Shown: piece after piece, positions 27,236 through 41,329 of the stretch
How the letters are laid out: each line of letters opens with the position of its first letter
Position numbering within the stretch: the stretch's first letter is position 1
Source of the DNA: Progne subis subis
Lineage: Eukaryota > Chordata > Aves > Passeriformes > Hirundinidae
Direction: 5' to 3'
Length of the DNA: 64,000 bases
Assembly (NCBI GenBank): GCA_022316685.1
Contig: JAKJHU010000038.1
Coordinates: 3,582,384-3,646,383, forward strand
Translations under genes and position numbers: made by a program
Notes under the pieces: model-generated
What the model saw: only the letters and a program-made list of their open reading frames with translations
The model's database searches: none
Told to the model about the DNA's origin: nothing

Positions 27236-28857
27236 TAGCAATGCTTTCCAGCTCCAAAGTGCCATTATTGGACTAATTAACCACATATACACAGAGATGG
27301 AATAAGGGAAACTGAATCCAGGTTTGTATCCAGTCCCTGCTGTGACTCAAGGAATTACTCTCTGTACTTGCATTTGTTTGGCTATTTCTCCTTTTTTTTT
27401 TTAACTTACCTATACTTGGTACTCCATACGACAACATTTACCTTTTTACTCCTGCACTATTACATTGGAAAAAGGGAAAGCATCACCAGAAAGCAGATTC
27501 CTGCAACAGCTTCCTTTGCTTTTCCTTTCCCTGATTATGTCTATTGCTACCAAAATATTTCCTTCCCTTTTCTCTGACTCTACAAAGAATGAAGTTTCTT
27601 TTGGCGATCCCTGTCTGAAATAGTTCAACATGATTGCCTCCGTGCTAAATAAACCTTCAGGCTGGGGTACTGGACACCACCATCTTCACCACCTTAGTTT
27701 CTTCCCGAAATGTGAACCTTTCCAAGTAGGAGAGAAGGTAAGCAATGGCTGAGGGTAAGATGATCTTGTAGATGTTCAAATCTCAAAGAACTCTGGTCAC
27801 TGGTAACTAACATCTTTTGATCTCCACTTGATATACCGCACAGGCACTCACAGCCCCTGGATCCCAGCAGCTATCCTCAGCTTACATAACTTTATCAAAG
27901 CTTGCCACACAGTCCTTCACTAAAACCAGTGACTGTAGATCCCCACTGTCAAGTGTGAGAGCAGCTCTAACATCCTCCATGACAGTATGGGTGGAGCTTG
28001 ATGTTTAGAGAATGCTCCAGGCAGACTTTTGTGACAGTCACCGGTCTGTTCACCAGGTACTGACTGCAGGCTCAGGCATTTGCCTAAGACAAGCAGCGGC
28101 TACTGGCCAGCTCAGGAGCAGAAGAGCTATCACCTGACCTGTTGTCAAAGGTCAGGTCTCCCACAGCAAAATCGCTCTTCCTCATCCCAGGAAAGATTGT
28201 TCCATGGATGTCAAAACAAATTTCTCACATGGGTCTAGAAATAAGACCCTTATTTATGGTTCTGCTAGCAGGGTCCCAGGAAGCCATGGCACGTTCCACA
28301 CGTTAGATCTGTGAGATGTCCTGAATGCAGACAGATAATGTAACACCTTGTTTCTCAGCATCCTACATGTCTGTGCAAAGATACTGGAAGCGGGAGGAAC
28401 CTGGCTTGTAAGGTAGCAACAAGACTACGTGAACTTCACAGCCAATGCCAATTCCATGTGGCAACTCAGGATCTCTGGTGTTATAAAATGTGCCACCATG
28501 GTCCCCAAGCAGAATAAACACCAATAGAGGGGAAAAAAAGATAAAGTGATGAACTATGTATGACTTATGGTGTGTGCTCAGCTACCTAGAAAAATCCTGC
28601 ATAGTCAAAAAAACTAGAACCCGCTAATGTTTGATTATGAAACCTAGGCCAAAGTTTCCCTAATTTGAAGTTGCTGGCATTGCCAGGAAATTATGTATGA
28701 TTTATGACTGAAAACAAATGGAAAATGGATGTTTCTTTCTCACAAATGCCATCATCTAGTCTTAAGAAATGCCTGAAGAATTCCAGTATTCTGAGGTTTA
28801 AGTAGTTTTAAGCTATCCAAAAGGATATGTGTGATACAGTTTCCACGAGTCTTTGGG

Positions 28858-29114
28858 AAAAAAAACCAAAACCAAAAACCAAAACAACAAAAAACCCCAA
28901 CCCCCCCCCCCAAAAAAACCCCATAAACCAACAACAAAAAACACAAACAAAAAACCCCAAAACAAACAAACAAAAAACCCCAACAAACCCACAAAAAAAA
29001 CCCCCCAAAAAACAAAAAACAAACCCCCACACAAAAAAACACCCAGAAAAAACACCCAAACAAACCCAAACAAACAAAAAACCAAACCAAAACAACAAAA
29101 CACCAAAAAACAAC
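28858..29114 (+). repeat. A/C-only simple tract, about 257 nt
   Basis: Only A and C except a single T at 28924, giving a 190-nt stretch without any G or T. It includes a run of about 12 C near 28900-28911. Frames on both strands are artefacts. Confidence 0.92.
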
Positions 29115-32100
29115 TCCACAGTCAAACAGTAAAGTGAAAATGCAGAATCCATGTTACAAGCTATTTTGGCTTCAATGCCCTACTGAGTGCATTCAATGAA
29201 GCCTGAAGGGATGACAGTTCAGGTTGGAAGAGATGATGGATAATTCTGGGCAATGCACAATGAAATCACATCACCCTATATTTTGAAAATAAAAACTGCT
29301 TCAGGAAAGAATAGGATTAATTAATGACAGCATTCATACATTTTTACTCTTTAACAGAACCTAGAAGACTCGACTGTATCTGAAGGCGTTGAACAGTGTT
29401 TGCTTCAGTTCAGAATAGCAACAAACCAAGTCCCTTTTCATAAGGCACAACATACTGGTCAGTGGATCTGGAACTTGAATATATTGCTCTTGTTACAGTA
29501 GGAGGAACTATCAAGGAGCTGTAAAAACTACACTGAGATGCTTGGCTTCCAGATGGAGATGCAGATTGAGCTCTGTGTGGGTGCTGCTAAAGGCCAAAAA
29601 CACCTGCCATAGTTTTAAGACAAACAGTACTGGACCACCCATTATAAATAAGTTTTGTTTTACTCCTTGATAAACAAAACCAAGGAAAACCAAACCTGAT
29701 GTTCCTTTCTTCTTAAAATATATGTAGAGAGCTTGTGTGAAATCAAGTAAAATTAAAACCAAAACCAACCAATTAAAGAAGCAAAAAAAAACCACCCCAC
29801 ATCACAGAAACCTCCATGAAAATAGCGCCAGGTGAGAACAACTCTCAGGCAAAACTGAAAAACATATTCAAGGCAGACTAATTTTAACTTCTTAGAAATG
29901 CAAGCTACATAAATTTCAAGTTTCTCAGACTCCCATCCATTTACCAACACTCAGTTTATATTCCTTCAATCATCTCAAAAGTATAGTCATCTGCCTTCAG
30001 TCAAAGCAAAAGTCATAAAACAACACAAAAAGAGACAAAAGGGAAGCAAAGACCTTTTGCACAAGAGTATACATGGATTTCTACTAATCCTCACCTATGA
30101 CTGTCATATAAAGCAGCTTTCTACCATGGAAATTATTTCCAATTTTGCTCATTTGAATACCAACTAAGTATAAGTCAGGTAAGTGCATCCCAAAACCTGG
30201 AATTGACTTCTCATAACTAAATAACAATACAAAAGCCTTAAACATCAAACTTCAGAAACAAGCTTCTCTTGAACCATAATGTATGCTTCATGACTAAAAG
30301 GCAAAATTAAACAAACCTGAAAAAGTTTATTAACCCAGTTTTTATGAGTGGTAAGTAAAAATTGTTGGCTTTCAGCCTTATCTGCTCCAGTGATGCTGGC
30401 ACAGCACAGTAACAGAAGAGAGGAGGTACTACCCCTCCTGAAAGGAACACAGACTGACAGCTAGGTCAGTGAGGAACACCACTTTTCATTGCCATGACAC
30501 AGACACCTTACGAATCTTACTTAGTCAACAAAGTCAAGTACCTGAAAGATAAGTAAGTGTTCTTTTTCTGCTTATTTTGCAGGCAAGTGTTTATTTTATT
30601 TATATTACTCCTCCTCTACCAATGCACTGACTTGGTGAAGCCTTTAAGGTTAATAAAATGTACAGAAACACAAATACATGAAGCCAAATATTATGAGCTT
30701 AAGCACAGCTATACCACAATTAGTTACAAACATCTAATTCAAACAGGAGAGGAGGAAAAACATTAAGAACAGGCATAATATCAAAATACATTTCCTCCAA
30801 ACATTTGATGCTTACCCTAACTGGGGACATCTCTCATTTTTTTCAAGAGTAAAATTAAAAATCAACTAGATTTAGGTAAATTTTGCCCTGAGTATTATCA
30901 CCCTAGCTTCAACCACATGCACAGTGTCCTAATCATCCTAATTTGGTTTTTCCTCATGAGTTTCTGCTGTCTCTACCCTGCCCAGCTTAATTCATGAGTC
31001 TACAGCTACCCATCTTCAGCCCCGCCTATTGGTCATATTCATTCATATTGGTCACCAAAAGTAGCCCTTAGCCTTTTACTTTTACTGGGGACTGTGGGGC
31101 TGCTCACAGTTCACAAAGATTACCAGAGATCACAAGGCTATGTTGATATCTAGAAGTCACCCTTCTCCTGTATTAAGAATTTGGATTTTGTGCCATAAGC
31201 TACATGTGCCAACCAGTGATCAAAAGAGGTATCAAACAGTCAATCAGCTCCTCAAGAACATTATACAGATAAAACATTTTCTTTCATAACAATTTCTGGT
31301 ACAAAAAATTAACATTGTTTTATATTTGCACCAATAAAAGCACTACATTTTTAAATATGCTTGCGCAAAATTTAATTCCAGAAGTTACTGAAGGAGCATC
31401 TCCTCTACCCCATGCATACTTTTAAGAAAGGCCATGCACTGTTGCTATTGATAGCACTCACTGTTTTTCCCCTGTGCCACTGATGCACAGCTCACCAAAA
31501 CAGACAAGGAAAGAGCATCCAAGGAAATCATGTCCAGCTTGTAAGGACTAACCAGTACTACCAGCCTTTCAATACAACCACTTCCTTGGGGCCATTTTCT
31601 CCTTGTAAAATTTAAGGTCATTATTTACCTTTTTGCTCCATCATAGCTGAAGTGGAATTCAAAATGTATATAATTTTGCTGATAAATTAAAATGTCCTCA
31701 TTCCCCAAGCAACAGGAACTTCAGCTGCACCAAAGAAAGCAGTGTTCTGCAAAAATCAACTGTGTCTTCACATACAGATCTGAAAAAGCATTGTAGAAGA
31801 GAGAGCTCACCTGGCTGGGAACAAATGGCTAGTCCTTATTTCCAAATCAATCTTGGGAACAAGAAAGCCCACCTATCCCTACACAGAAGTGAGCAGCCCA
31901 GTATTAGTGTTATGCCCCATTTCATCCAATATCAACCAAGAGGAATGGCACACCCTTGCTTAGCACCATCCTCCCAACTTTATTTTATAGCTTGCTCATT
32001 ACATTATATTTCTGAAAGATGCAGGTGTCAATATCAACACTTTCAGGCCAGGACTAAACTGTATCTAGGTCTCTCATTTTCTTAGGAACTGTTCTCAACT

Positions 32101-35100
32101 ACAATAAACAAGTACACGTCTATTACTGGTAGAAGAGAAAATCCTATTACAATAAGAATTCACCCACAGGAAAGAAATCAATGCTTTGGATTTCCAGTAC
32201 ACAGAGCAGACTGTACTCTAAAGCTCATAAATTCAGATATCCCACAGTTCTAGTATGCCCATTTCAGCAAGGTAGGGAAATGCCCAGTGAAGTGCGGGAT
32301 GACTGAATTTCTCTTTACATCTTTTGCAGATACAAGTTCTACTAGCTATGTTAAAAAACACAGTAAGCATTACTTTAAAAGTTGTAGTGGCAGAGAGACA
32401 TCAAATGGATTTCCTGACTTGCAAACGCCTCTTTAATCACCTTCAGTGCAGCAGCAGGCCTCCAAGAAAACGCTTAGCAGAATCACAAACTTTGAAGGAG
32501 CCATACCAACAGAACATCAGGGTTGGCAGTGAAAAGCAGGGTAGTCAAAAGCAACAACCAGCAGCTAATTTAAACAGCTTTCTCAAGACATGTCAAACAA
32601 GACAAAAAAAATTGTCACTGGGCAGAGAGCTCTTTTCAGACAGATCAGCTTCTGAAGCGAGATTCTGGAAGAATCCCAAAGTTGTCATTAAAACCAAAAT
32701 GTCTCAGTTCTTACAGAAACTGTTAAGCCTTAGGCTAGGGACGATTTTCAAAGCAGTGACAGAGTCTGCTTTATTTTGCATCATTGTGAATACATAATAA
32801 TTTTTGGTGAAGTTAATGAGCAATGGAAGCTGGAGAACAGGCTTTCCTTCAGTGTTCAGACACACAAAATCAGAAAGTCATATGCAATGAGAAGTCATTC
32901 AAGTTCTCCTTTATTTAGAACAAGTATTTATATTCAGTTTGTCTGTAAGGGAGAGGTGCATACAATGGTCTCCACAGTCTTCCTACTGTATCCCTTACAG
33001 ATCTTCTTACACAAACTCCATCAAATATTGTCTGAAAAATCTGTCCAGTTAGGTAGCTGTATCCCATGATGAGAGATGCAGTGCTTAAATGTAACTGGAG
33101 GGACTCTGGGGTGGGAGAAATCTGCCTCTGACAATCAGATGGCTCCTCTCTCACAGGTAGGTGGTATGATGAAATAAAGATGGCACCAAAGATGGCACCC
33201 TTATACAGCTACATCAAATAGGGAAAACACTGAAGGTTAGCCATCAGACAACCCCTTCAGCATCTCTGCTACATATTGAATATGTAGAAATACAGTGTAC
33301 AGCACAAGTCAAAAACTTATCTCTGTAACCAAGCTAACTTCTCTTATCTATTACCATGACCACTGGCACTTCCCTGAGGGTAACTTACTAAAACTAGACT
33401 AAAGATTAATTTAAATCTATTTTAAAAATGAAGTTTTTAATCAATTTTCAGTCCATCTTAAAAAAAATTAATAGTGAGATGCAAGGAATTCAAGATAGTC
33501 TGATAAATATTATATTCCATTTTAGGGATACCATATGATAAGAGAACAGAAAACCAGGCAATTTTAGCTATACTCATGGGGCTTTCCTCCTCTCTGACTG
33601 ACATTTACAGACGATCTTGAACATCTCTTAAGGAAAACAATAGTTTTGATAATAATTAAGTGGATTTATTCATTTTACAGATAATGAATCACTATAAAAC
33701 CTACAAATTTTCCACATATTAATAGGAATTTATGTCACACCCAGGATCAGCAGCAGTATGAGTAGAGTTTTTCATCAGTAATATATCAGATGCTGACAAG
33801 AAAGCCTGATAGTGATCAGTTCAGGAGCTATTCTAAGTCTTTAAATTATCTTCATTAAGCACAAAACATGGTAGTAATTTTATTTTAATATCAGCATTTT
33901 TATCAGACCGTTCCTTAAAAATAAATAAAAAAAAAAAGAAGTAATTACTTTTATTCCTTGGTTATTCTCAAATGTAATCCACATCGCATTTTGGAAACAA
34001 AAGTGGGAATTTTCTTTAAAATCCCTCTTCATAAGAGAGGTACCACAATGAAAGAACTCAGAAAGAGCTTCAGTTTGGTGCAATCACGCACTGACACCTA
34101 GTGAATGCTTGCAGTTAAGAAATCCTGCCGCTTATCTTCTCATCGCTGGGGCCTGACAAGTGTTACCAACACATTCACTCATTCTGACAAGACGCTTCAA
34201 ACAGAATTTTTCCCTTATTCCAGTTACGGGGAGGTCAGGATGTGCGGTATTCTTGTACATGAGCATGAGAAGACACAAAGTATCTGACCAGCTCAAAAAC
34301 GTGTATGTCCCTGTAAATGAGTCCCTACCTTGTTTTATTTTTCATGCATAATGGCAGCCTAGCAACTAGTGCTCAGTATGGCAGCGAGAACAAGCAGACA
34401 GACAAGTTCTTCGAGACGAGATGGATTTTGCAAACCCCCAACTCCACTCAGGGAGTCAGCTGGCTCCACACACAGCACAATTGTTTTCTTTCCATTATGC
34501 AGCAGATGGTGCTGGAGATGATCTGAAAAGCCCTTAAACGTGAACGGCACATGCAGAGAAACAGTGGAGGCTGCAACCAGAGGATTTATAGCCGAGAACA
34601 ATCTGGGGTCAGTGATTATGTCATCACATTGTCACTCCTAATGTGTTTCAACAGAGATGCAGAAGCTAGCTGTTCGACCCATTCATCGAGCTTCATGCAG
34701 AATCACCAGCCTCACATCCTCACCAGAAACAAGAGAATTCCTGGCATCGTTACTCAACTCCTCTTATTCTTTATAGCGGCATTTAAGGGATCCCTTTTCC
34801 CAAACTTTTTGCATTTCTTCCGCCTAAAACCCAAGGTAGCAATTATCTGTTCTCTTGAATTCTCAGGGAGCACTGGACAAATTATTCCGTGAAAAACTGC
34901 ACTGCCTAGTATTACAAACAAAGCTAGAAAAACAAATGCCAAAATAAGCCTTCAAGCTCTTACAAGTGAGTTGGGGTTGTGTTGGAAGGCAGGGGAGCAG
35001 GAGCAACGCAATACACTGCCAGATGCTATCCATCACTGGAAATCTTCTCAGACCCTTGTTCAAAATTCCAGTTTCCACAGCTTGAGTTTTTTGAATTTCC

Positions 35101-36590
35101 AAACAGAATGTTCCAGAATCACATACAGCATTATGAATTATATACCTCTGCAGCCTGTAAGCATTTTTCCAATATTAGCTCTGAATTGACTTTGCTGGAA
35201 GTTAACTGGAAGAGAAATTTCAAATAAGTCATTCCAGAACTTATAGCTTCACTTGAAAAAAATGTTGTGTATCTAGGGCATTCATACTTGCTTTTGGGTG
35301 CTAGGCTCAATTTCTCTCTCATGTATATACCAGTTATTTCTGTCACAGCTGCAGCATACACAGGTGATAGCAGTAGTGAAAAGTCTTTAACAAACAGATA
35401 TTTGGATGAAGTTATTACTAAATATTAGGTTGCCTTTTCCTATACAATCCTTCTCCAGCAGAACTACTTGTCTTTGGATGAGTATTTCCAGTTGCAGTGG
35501 ACATAGTAGGGGTTTTTTCTTTTTCATGATTCCATAATAATACCACATCTGTGTGTGGTGACAGTGGCAGGGGGAAACAGAAGTCTTCCGGCCCAAACCA
35601 TCAAGACCAGCAGGCCGCTGGCAGCTGCCTTTACTTTCCAAAATTGTTTTAATACATCTCTAAATTACCTATCACACATCATGAGGATAAATTTCTTAGA
35701 TACACCGTTCAGAGGCTTTAACATTAAATTATCTAGTTTACCCATGCTGTTTGTTTCAACAACTGTGTAACTCCCATTCTCTTTCTTACCAGTGACAAAA
35801 CAAAACAATCCAAACTAAACTTTGGGGTTATGGTGGGAACTTGACACATCTGAATAACTGGCTTATTTTGGAATGAATGCTCAGAAGGAAAAACAGCAAC
35901 ACAGAAAACCTATCTAACTTAAAAAACAAAACAAAAGAAAAAAAAATCCCAAGCAGAGATACTCTATCAAGGCTTACCCTCTAGGTATCCAGTTCAGCAT
36001 AAACCCCCAACATCCCATACCACTTGTGCTCATCTGAGATGGTGAGGGACAGACACTGAAAAACACACAAAATTAATGCCACTGTTAATAAATTTTAGTT
36101 TGTGAATCGGATGCAGTATTTTGAGATCCTTCACTTAAAAAAAATCTAGTGTAGTCTGTTAAAGAAGTATTTTATGAATGCATCTTGGAAACAAATTCAA
36201 GCCAAAGTAAACATCAGCAGAAGCATGGCAAATCATGTTCACAAATACATGTCAAAGCATACACATTCCTAGGTATATACAATGCTCTCCTGCTTGTTGA
36301 GACTGTATGTGGAAGACATGTTTTTCTATGCTATCATGACAGTAAGGCTTAACATTTTTTCAAAATTTCTTATACTATGTTAAAAATTAGAACAAGTAAT
36401 TGTATTCTTGTCAAATAGGAATTCACACCGAGGTGTAAACATACGGGCAAAACACAGATGATTAAGGGGAGGAACCTGAGGGGGAACAGTAGAGAGCCTG
36501 ATCAGCTTCCAATGATCAAAATTTCTTCCGTAATAAAGATTATTTATCGTCCCTCAAACCAGTATCCTCCTTTGCTGTTCAAAAATCCTT

Positions 36591-36604
36591 GTTGCCATGG
36601 GAAC
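36591..36604 (+). promoter_or_regulatory. RFX X-box-like motif
   Basis: GTTGCCATGGGAAC differs from the consensus by one base. Located upstream in the CSRNP3 5' intron. Binding is inference. Confidence 0.4.
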
Positions 36605-38554
36605 TGCAAAAGAAGCCAGTTGTGACATAGCAAGGTTATAACAGAAACAAGACTGCTGTGAAATGACCAATAGTCCAGGGTTTTGTATGAAAAGTGATTG
36701 AGCATTTTCAACATGAAAAAAAAAAAAAAAAAAGCTGCCTCAAATCTTACTTCCAAATCCTCCTTCCACAAATATCTTGCAAATTTTCACTAAAACCTGA
36801 TCATATATATAGACATTGGTCATACAAAATGAGGTAAATTTGTATTTCTTATCTACTACATTCAGTGCAAAAATACCTACTTCCATACGTGTCTTTTCCA
36901 GACATGTGTATTTGTATTTGGTACAAAGTGTACATTAGAGACCTACATTAGTGTACTTTGTGTAGAGGGACTCAGCAAACAGATCTCAAAAAAACAGTCG
37001 AGACAAAGGACTAAAGCACACACACAAAAAGACAAACTACATAAAGGAAGACTCCTAAAGCAATCATATAAAACAATATTTCAAGGGTATACATGCAATT
37101 GGCCCTTTGTATATGTTCCCACCAGGTAATAAAAAACAGTGCTTGATTACTAAAATAGAACATCATGCCTTTTGAGAAGGCTGTTGGCACTTCAAAGCAA
37201 AGTGAAAAGCAGTGTCAAACCCAGAGTCATGCAGTTCCCACTTGAACACAGTCAGTTTGCAGAAGTGCGAATAAAAAAAACCTACAGGCTGATCAAAGGA
37301 TCCATGTAATAACATGGAATTCATACTTTCAAACATAACCCTTTCAGCACCCCATTATAATCTTATCGAGACACTAGATTTACCTTCCTGCCAAATATCT
37401 GTGATACATACTATCTTGACAACACCACATGAGAAGTACTGCACTGAAATGGTGTGACCTTTAGGTGCTGATTTGTGACACAATAATGAAGCTGGGGAGA
37501 ACCCTGAAGAAAACAGTTTTGCAAAACAGTAACCTGCAAAAACTGCTTTTATATGTCAAAGCAGTATCCTTATGTTTAAAATAGCTTTTCATGTTATAAT
37601 TACCTAAGTATCAGATTATGACTAATTTAAAAAGTCCTAGGAAACTAGGTACAAGTCTTATCTGCAGACTGGTTCATGGTTCCAGACTGCTTTGCAGAAC
37701 CATTAATTAGGAAATACATTCTTTTTTATCTGTTCTAACAACACTTGCTTATCAGACAGCCCATTATACAGAATGTATTATCACTGAAACCAATTAGTTT
37801 GGATTACCTTCATTTCATCCCCCTCCCTGGAGGGTAGATAAGAGCAGCTATCTCCATTTTGGCCATGCCCACTCTCCTTTTTGACCTAGCCTGCACACTC
37901 TGGCAGAGAATTGTACAGGTCCTGCAAAATGCTTGGACTAATCATCAAGTAACTGAGAATACTGAGAGTAATGGAAGGCATTCCTAACGGAGAGGGTAGT
38001 TGCCTGGAAAATGGGAAACACAACAGGCTTTTCTTTTTTACGTGTCAAAGTCATAGAGCAAACACGATGAAGGAGAGGGAGAACACCAATACCTGCATCT
38101 TTATTAAGGTCTGCAAAAGTATTTAAACTGGTCTCAAGAAGTCAAGCAATTCACCCAAAGAGAACCAGTTTAGTGAGAAAACCATTAAAAGGCAAAACTT
38201 TACTTTCAGAATAGTGTGGCATTATTCATTTGACAAGTTTTTAGAATTAGCAAATATAAAAGCTTCCTTAAATGGGTTGTGGGGTAAGAAAAGTAACTAA
38301 TAGAGTGCAATGATGCACACTAGAAATAGGGAAAAAAAAAATAAAAAAAAAATAAAAATCAAATGTTCTAGATCATTTTACATGCATGTATTAGTCCTTC
38401 ACTTAACACTGCCTCTGTTTGATGAACCCTTTTTCCAGTAACACAAATGCTCTATTTTTCTCAGATTCATACGCACATTAAGAAGATGTCTTCAGTGCCA
38501 GAGACATCTGTGAGAGAATGAAGAGACTGATGTCTAGAGACACTCTGGAATGCA

Positions 38555-39131
38555 TGTGTGAGGGGGCAGGGGCAGGTCACGCCTTGCCCTGGTGAGGCAG
38601 TGCCCTGCTCCACACCCCCACCCTAGAGCCTATATCCCAGCCCTGCTGTGGCTGCCAATTCCTGGCACAGGAATGCTCCACACCCCACCTCTGGAGCCCC
38701 TAACTGGCCAAATGACCAGAAGTCCCACCTGGGGGAAGGGCCCAGGAAGACCAAGGGGTATTTAAGCCCAAACACAAAGCAATCTGATGTCTCAACCCTA
38801 CTTCCTCTTGGAAAATTTATCTGAGTAGCACTGGAATCCAGGAGCTGGCACTGATATATGTCTTTTTCTGTATTTGTTCTGCCTTTCTTTCTTACTTCTA
38901 ATTCCTTCTTCTTGGAATTTTTGAGAGCTTAAAACTGAACTAGCATAGAGTTTGCCAAGTTGAATGGGCCAAGTTAATGCTTTGAGAAACATTTTATATT
39001 GATTGAATGCTGCATTAAACCCTTTTCAAAGTTTCTTTGATTTTCTAAAGTTGCCAATAAAGTTCTTTTTCGTTGTTTTGATCTCTTCAGGAATACCTTG
39101 TCAGTATTTCTCCTGTGGGTCTAACTCAGAG
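38555..39131 (+). mobile_element. Solo LTR, passerine-type endogenous retrovirus, family B
   Basis: The GC-rich U3-like start has a TATA-like GGTATTTAAG at about 38757. The R/U5-like part includes a polyadenylation hexamer (AATAAA, near 39057). The hexamer TGCATG flanks both ends (38551-38556 and 39132-39137), consistent with a 6-bp target duplication, although the 3' end then lacks the usual CA. I recognise the body as a songbird LTR family different from its neighbour 110 bp away. Confidence 0.65.
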
Positions 39132-39238
39132 TGCATGAATAACTGTAAGCCCTTTTCAATGGCTCATCGAGAGAGTTCCTTGGGGCCTTTTACAGCAATC
39201 AAACCTTCTTATTCTCTCAACATTTCTCCAAATTAGTA

Positions 39239-39812
39239 TACTGGATTTGGCTGGGAGAGAGTTAAATTTCTTCATAGCAGCTGGTATGGTGCTGTATTTT
39301 GGATTTTTCTGGACACAGTGTTGGTAATTGTGGACTATTTTTGTTATTGCTGAGCAGTGCTCACACACAGTGACGGCCTTTCCCGCACCTCAGACGCCTC
39401 CACCAGTGAGGAGAATGGGGGTGCCCAGGGAGCTGGGAGGGGACACAGCCAGGACAGCTGCCCCCAGGGATGGACATCCCACACCACATGGTGTCATGCT
39501 CAGCATACAAACCTGGGGAAGAAGGGGGATGTTTGGAGTGGCAGTGTTTGCCTTCCCAAGTCACCGTTACGTGTGGTGGAGGCCTGGCTGTCCTGGAGAT
39601 GGCTGAACACCGGCCTGCCCGTGGAACCGGTGGGTGAGTGCCTTGCTTGGCTTTGCTTGTGTGCACAGATTTTCCTTTACCTACTGAACTGCCTTCACCT
39701 CAACCCACAAGTTTTTTCCCTTTTACCCTTCTGACTGTCTCCCCCATCCTGCTGCTGGAGTGAGAGAACAGCGTGCAGCACTTAGTTGCCAGCTGGGATT
39801 AAACCAAAACCA
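39239..39812 (+). mobile_element. Solo LTR, passerine-type endogenous retrovirus, family A
   Basis: Starts near TGGATTTGGCTGGGAGAG and ends near GGGATTAAACCAAAACCA. Shared blocks with the 405-957 element (reverse strand) include the ends, the GGGACACAGCCAGGACAGCT block and the CTCAACCCACAAG block. Exact ends and target duplication are not clear. It is a solo copy, antisense to CSRNP3. Confidence 0.8.
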
Positions 39813-41329
39813 TCAGTCACCATCAACCACCTGTAGAAGATTCCCCTATAGAAAGTAAACCAAACCACAGTTCAGCCCCATTCACCCCCCTTTCACTTTG
39901 AACAAATAGACTGATGTAGTACATCTGTGCAGTAACATCTGTCTGTGGTTAAAGCAAGCTGCGCTACCAGTGTGACAAGTGCCAAACAAGGCTGTCTGCT
40001 GATCTACAGTGCCTCTACAAGGCCATTTGTTTCCAAAATACAACAATTTACAATAGTGAATGTGTGCTGTAACACACATTACAACCTCCCGCAGTTGCTT
40101 TTTGCTTATTCCTTCCACAGCGGTTGCGATGCAATCACAGAGGCAGGAAATACTTTTAAACTCTCATTAGAACCACCTCACAGAAACAAAAAACTCTATG
40201 ACACAAGTCCTATCACAAAGATAAATTCACAGCAAGGTAACAGCGCATGCTGCAAACACTTCTCAGACTATTACCCAAATAAGTGCCCCCAAAGAGTGAA
40301 AAAAACCAGTCCACATTCAAGTGCTTTATATTCCATATATACTACCTAACTCAAAATACAAACAGATTTCCCAAGGTTCAATCAAACTTCCACCACATAT
40401 TGAAGAAAGTTCTATTTATTTCATAGCAAAAGCTAAACAAACTTAAAAAGTTTTATGATGTGTAAGAAGACTTTAAAATAAAGCATGCTTAGTCACAAAC
40501 TATCCACATTTTCTTATTTTGCTGCACTTAATTGCATTCTCTAAAACAAATTATGATGAAGTTTTTCATGACTAGTGCGGGATGTTGCTGAGCTAACCTG
40601 AACTACTGTTCAAACAATAAACACAAAAATAACAGACAAGAACAGGCATACAAAAGGGGCAGACCTTTCCTTATAGTCAATTTTTAAAACCTGTATTTTA
40701 GAGACTACTTTAGCCTGCTTTCCTCTGACAAGACTAAAAAGCACCTAAGGTGTTCTGGAATCACCCTAGGCTATGTCACTCCAGCACCTTTGCCCTTGGG
40801 TCTTTATTTATGTTGCCACTTTTCAGGGTAAATATACTGAAATTTACAAGTCCCTCAGAGCTTTGTTTTTTTTTCCACATACACTACGCAAGAATCCCTT
40901 CTCCAATTCGCACCCTGGTAAAGTAATGGTAACGAATGTGGATGCAGAATCTTTTGTAGCAGACTTTTGTTAGCAATCTTTCCCCAGTAAAACATATCCT
41001 CATTCAGAACACTGCAATACGCGGTGAGTACAATTACCCATTAAGTGTGAAAGAACATGGGAAATTGAGCATGTTTGGCAGCCTCAAGCAATCTGGTCAT
41101 TATTCAGCTCTACTAGCCCGGGTCAGACACTGCCTCTCACAACTGCTTGTCTTCCTGTCTACTTAGACCAGAAGATGTTCTAGACAAAGAACGAACTGGA
41201 GGTATCTCGTTGCTCCAGAGTTTGCCGTGCTGAGCGGATATAGAACATAGTTTCCCACACAGGAGTAGCACAGTCTTGCAGCACCACAGGATCTATCCAG
41301 AACCACAGACCACACGGAAATCCCCCGAG

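Noticed and set aside
27620..28540. Possible decayed coding sequence on the minus strand
   Set aside because: One frame reads protein-like for about 50 codons, but stop codons over the whole stretch are as frequent as expected by chance and no family could be named.
28752..29152. Phe/Gly/Val-rich and Lys/Pro/Asn-rich frames on both strands
   Set aside because: Artefacts of the A/C-only tract; the same applies at 8565-8941 and 50617-50856.
29195..29260. Possible old CR1 3'-end fragment
   Set aside because: Only a short GGTTGGAAGAGA-like match; too weak to call.
32324..32797. 157-codon plus-strand open frame
   Set aside because: No recognisable motif, no flanking promoter or splice context beyond a chance TTTTGCAG, and it is antisense to the host intron. 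Length is compatible with chance in 64 kb.
36920..36964. Inverted repeat around ACAAAGTGTACA
   Set aside because: Arms match only imperfectly over about 12 bases; not distinct from background.
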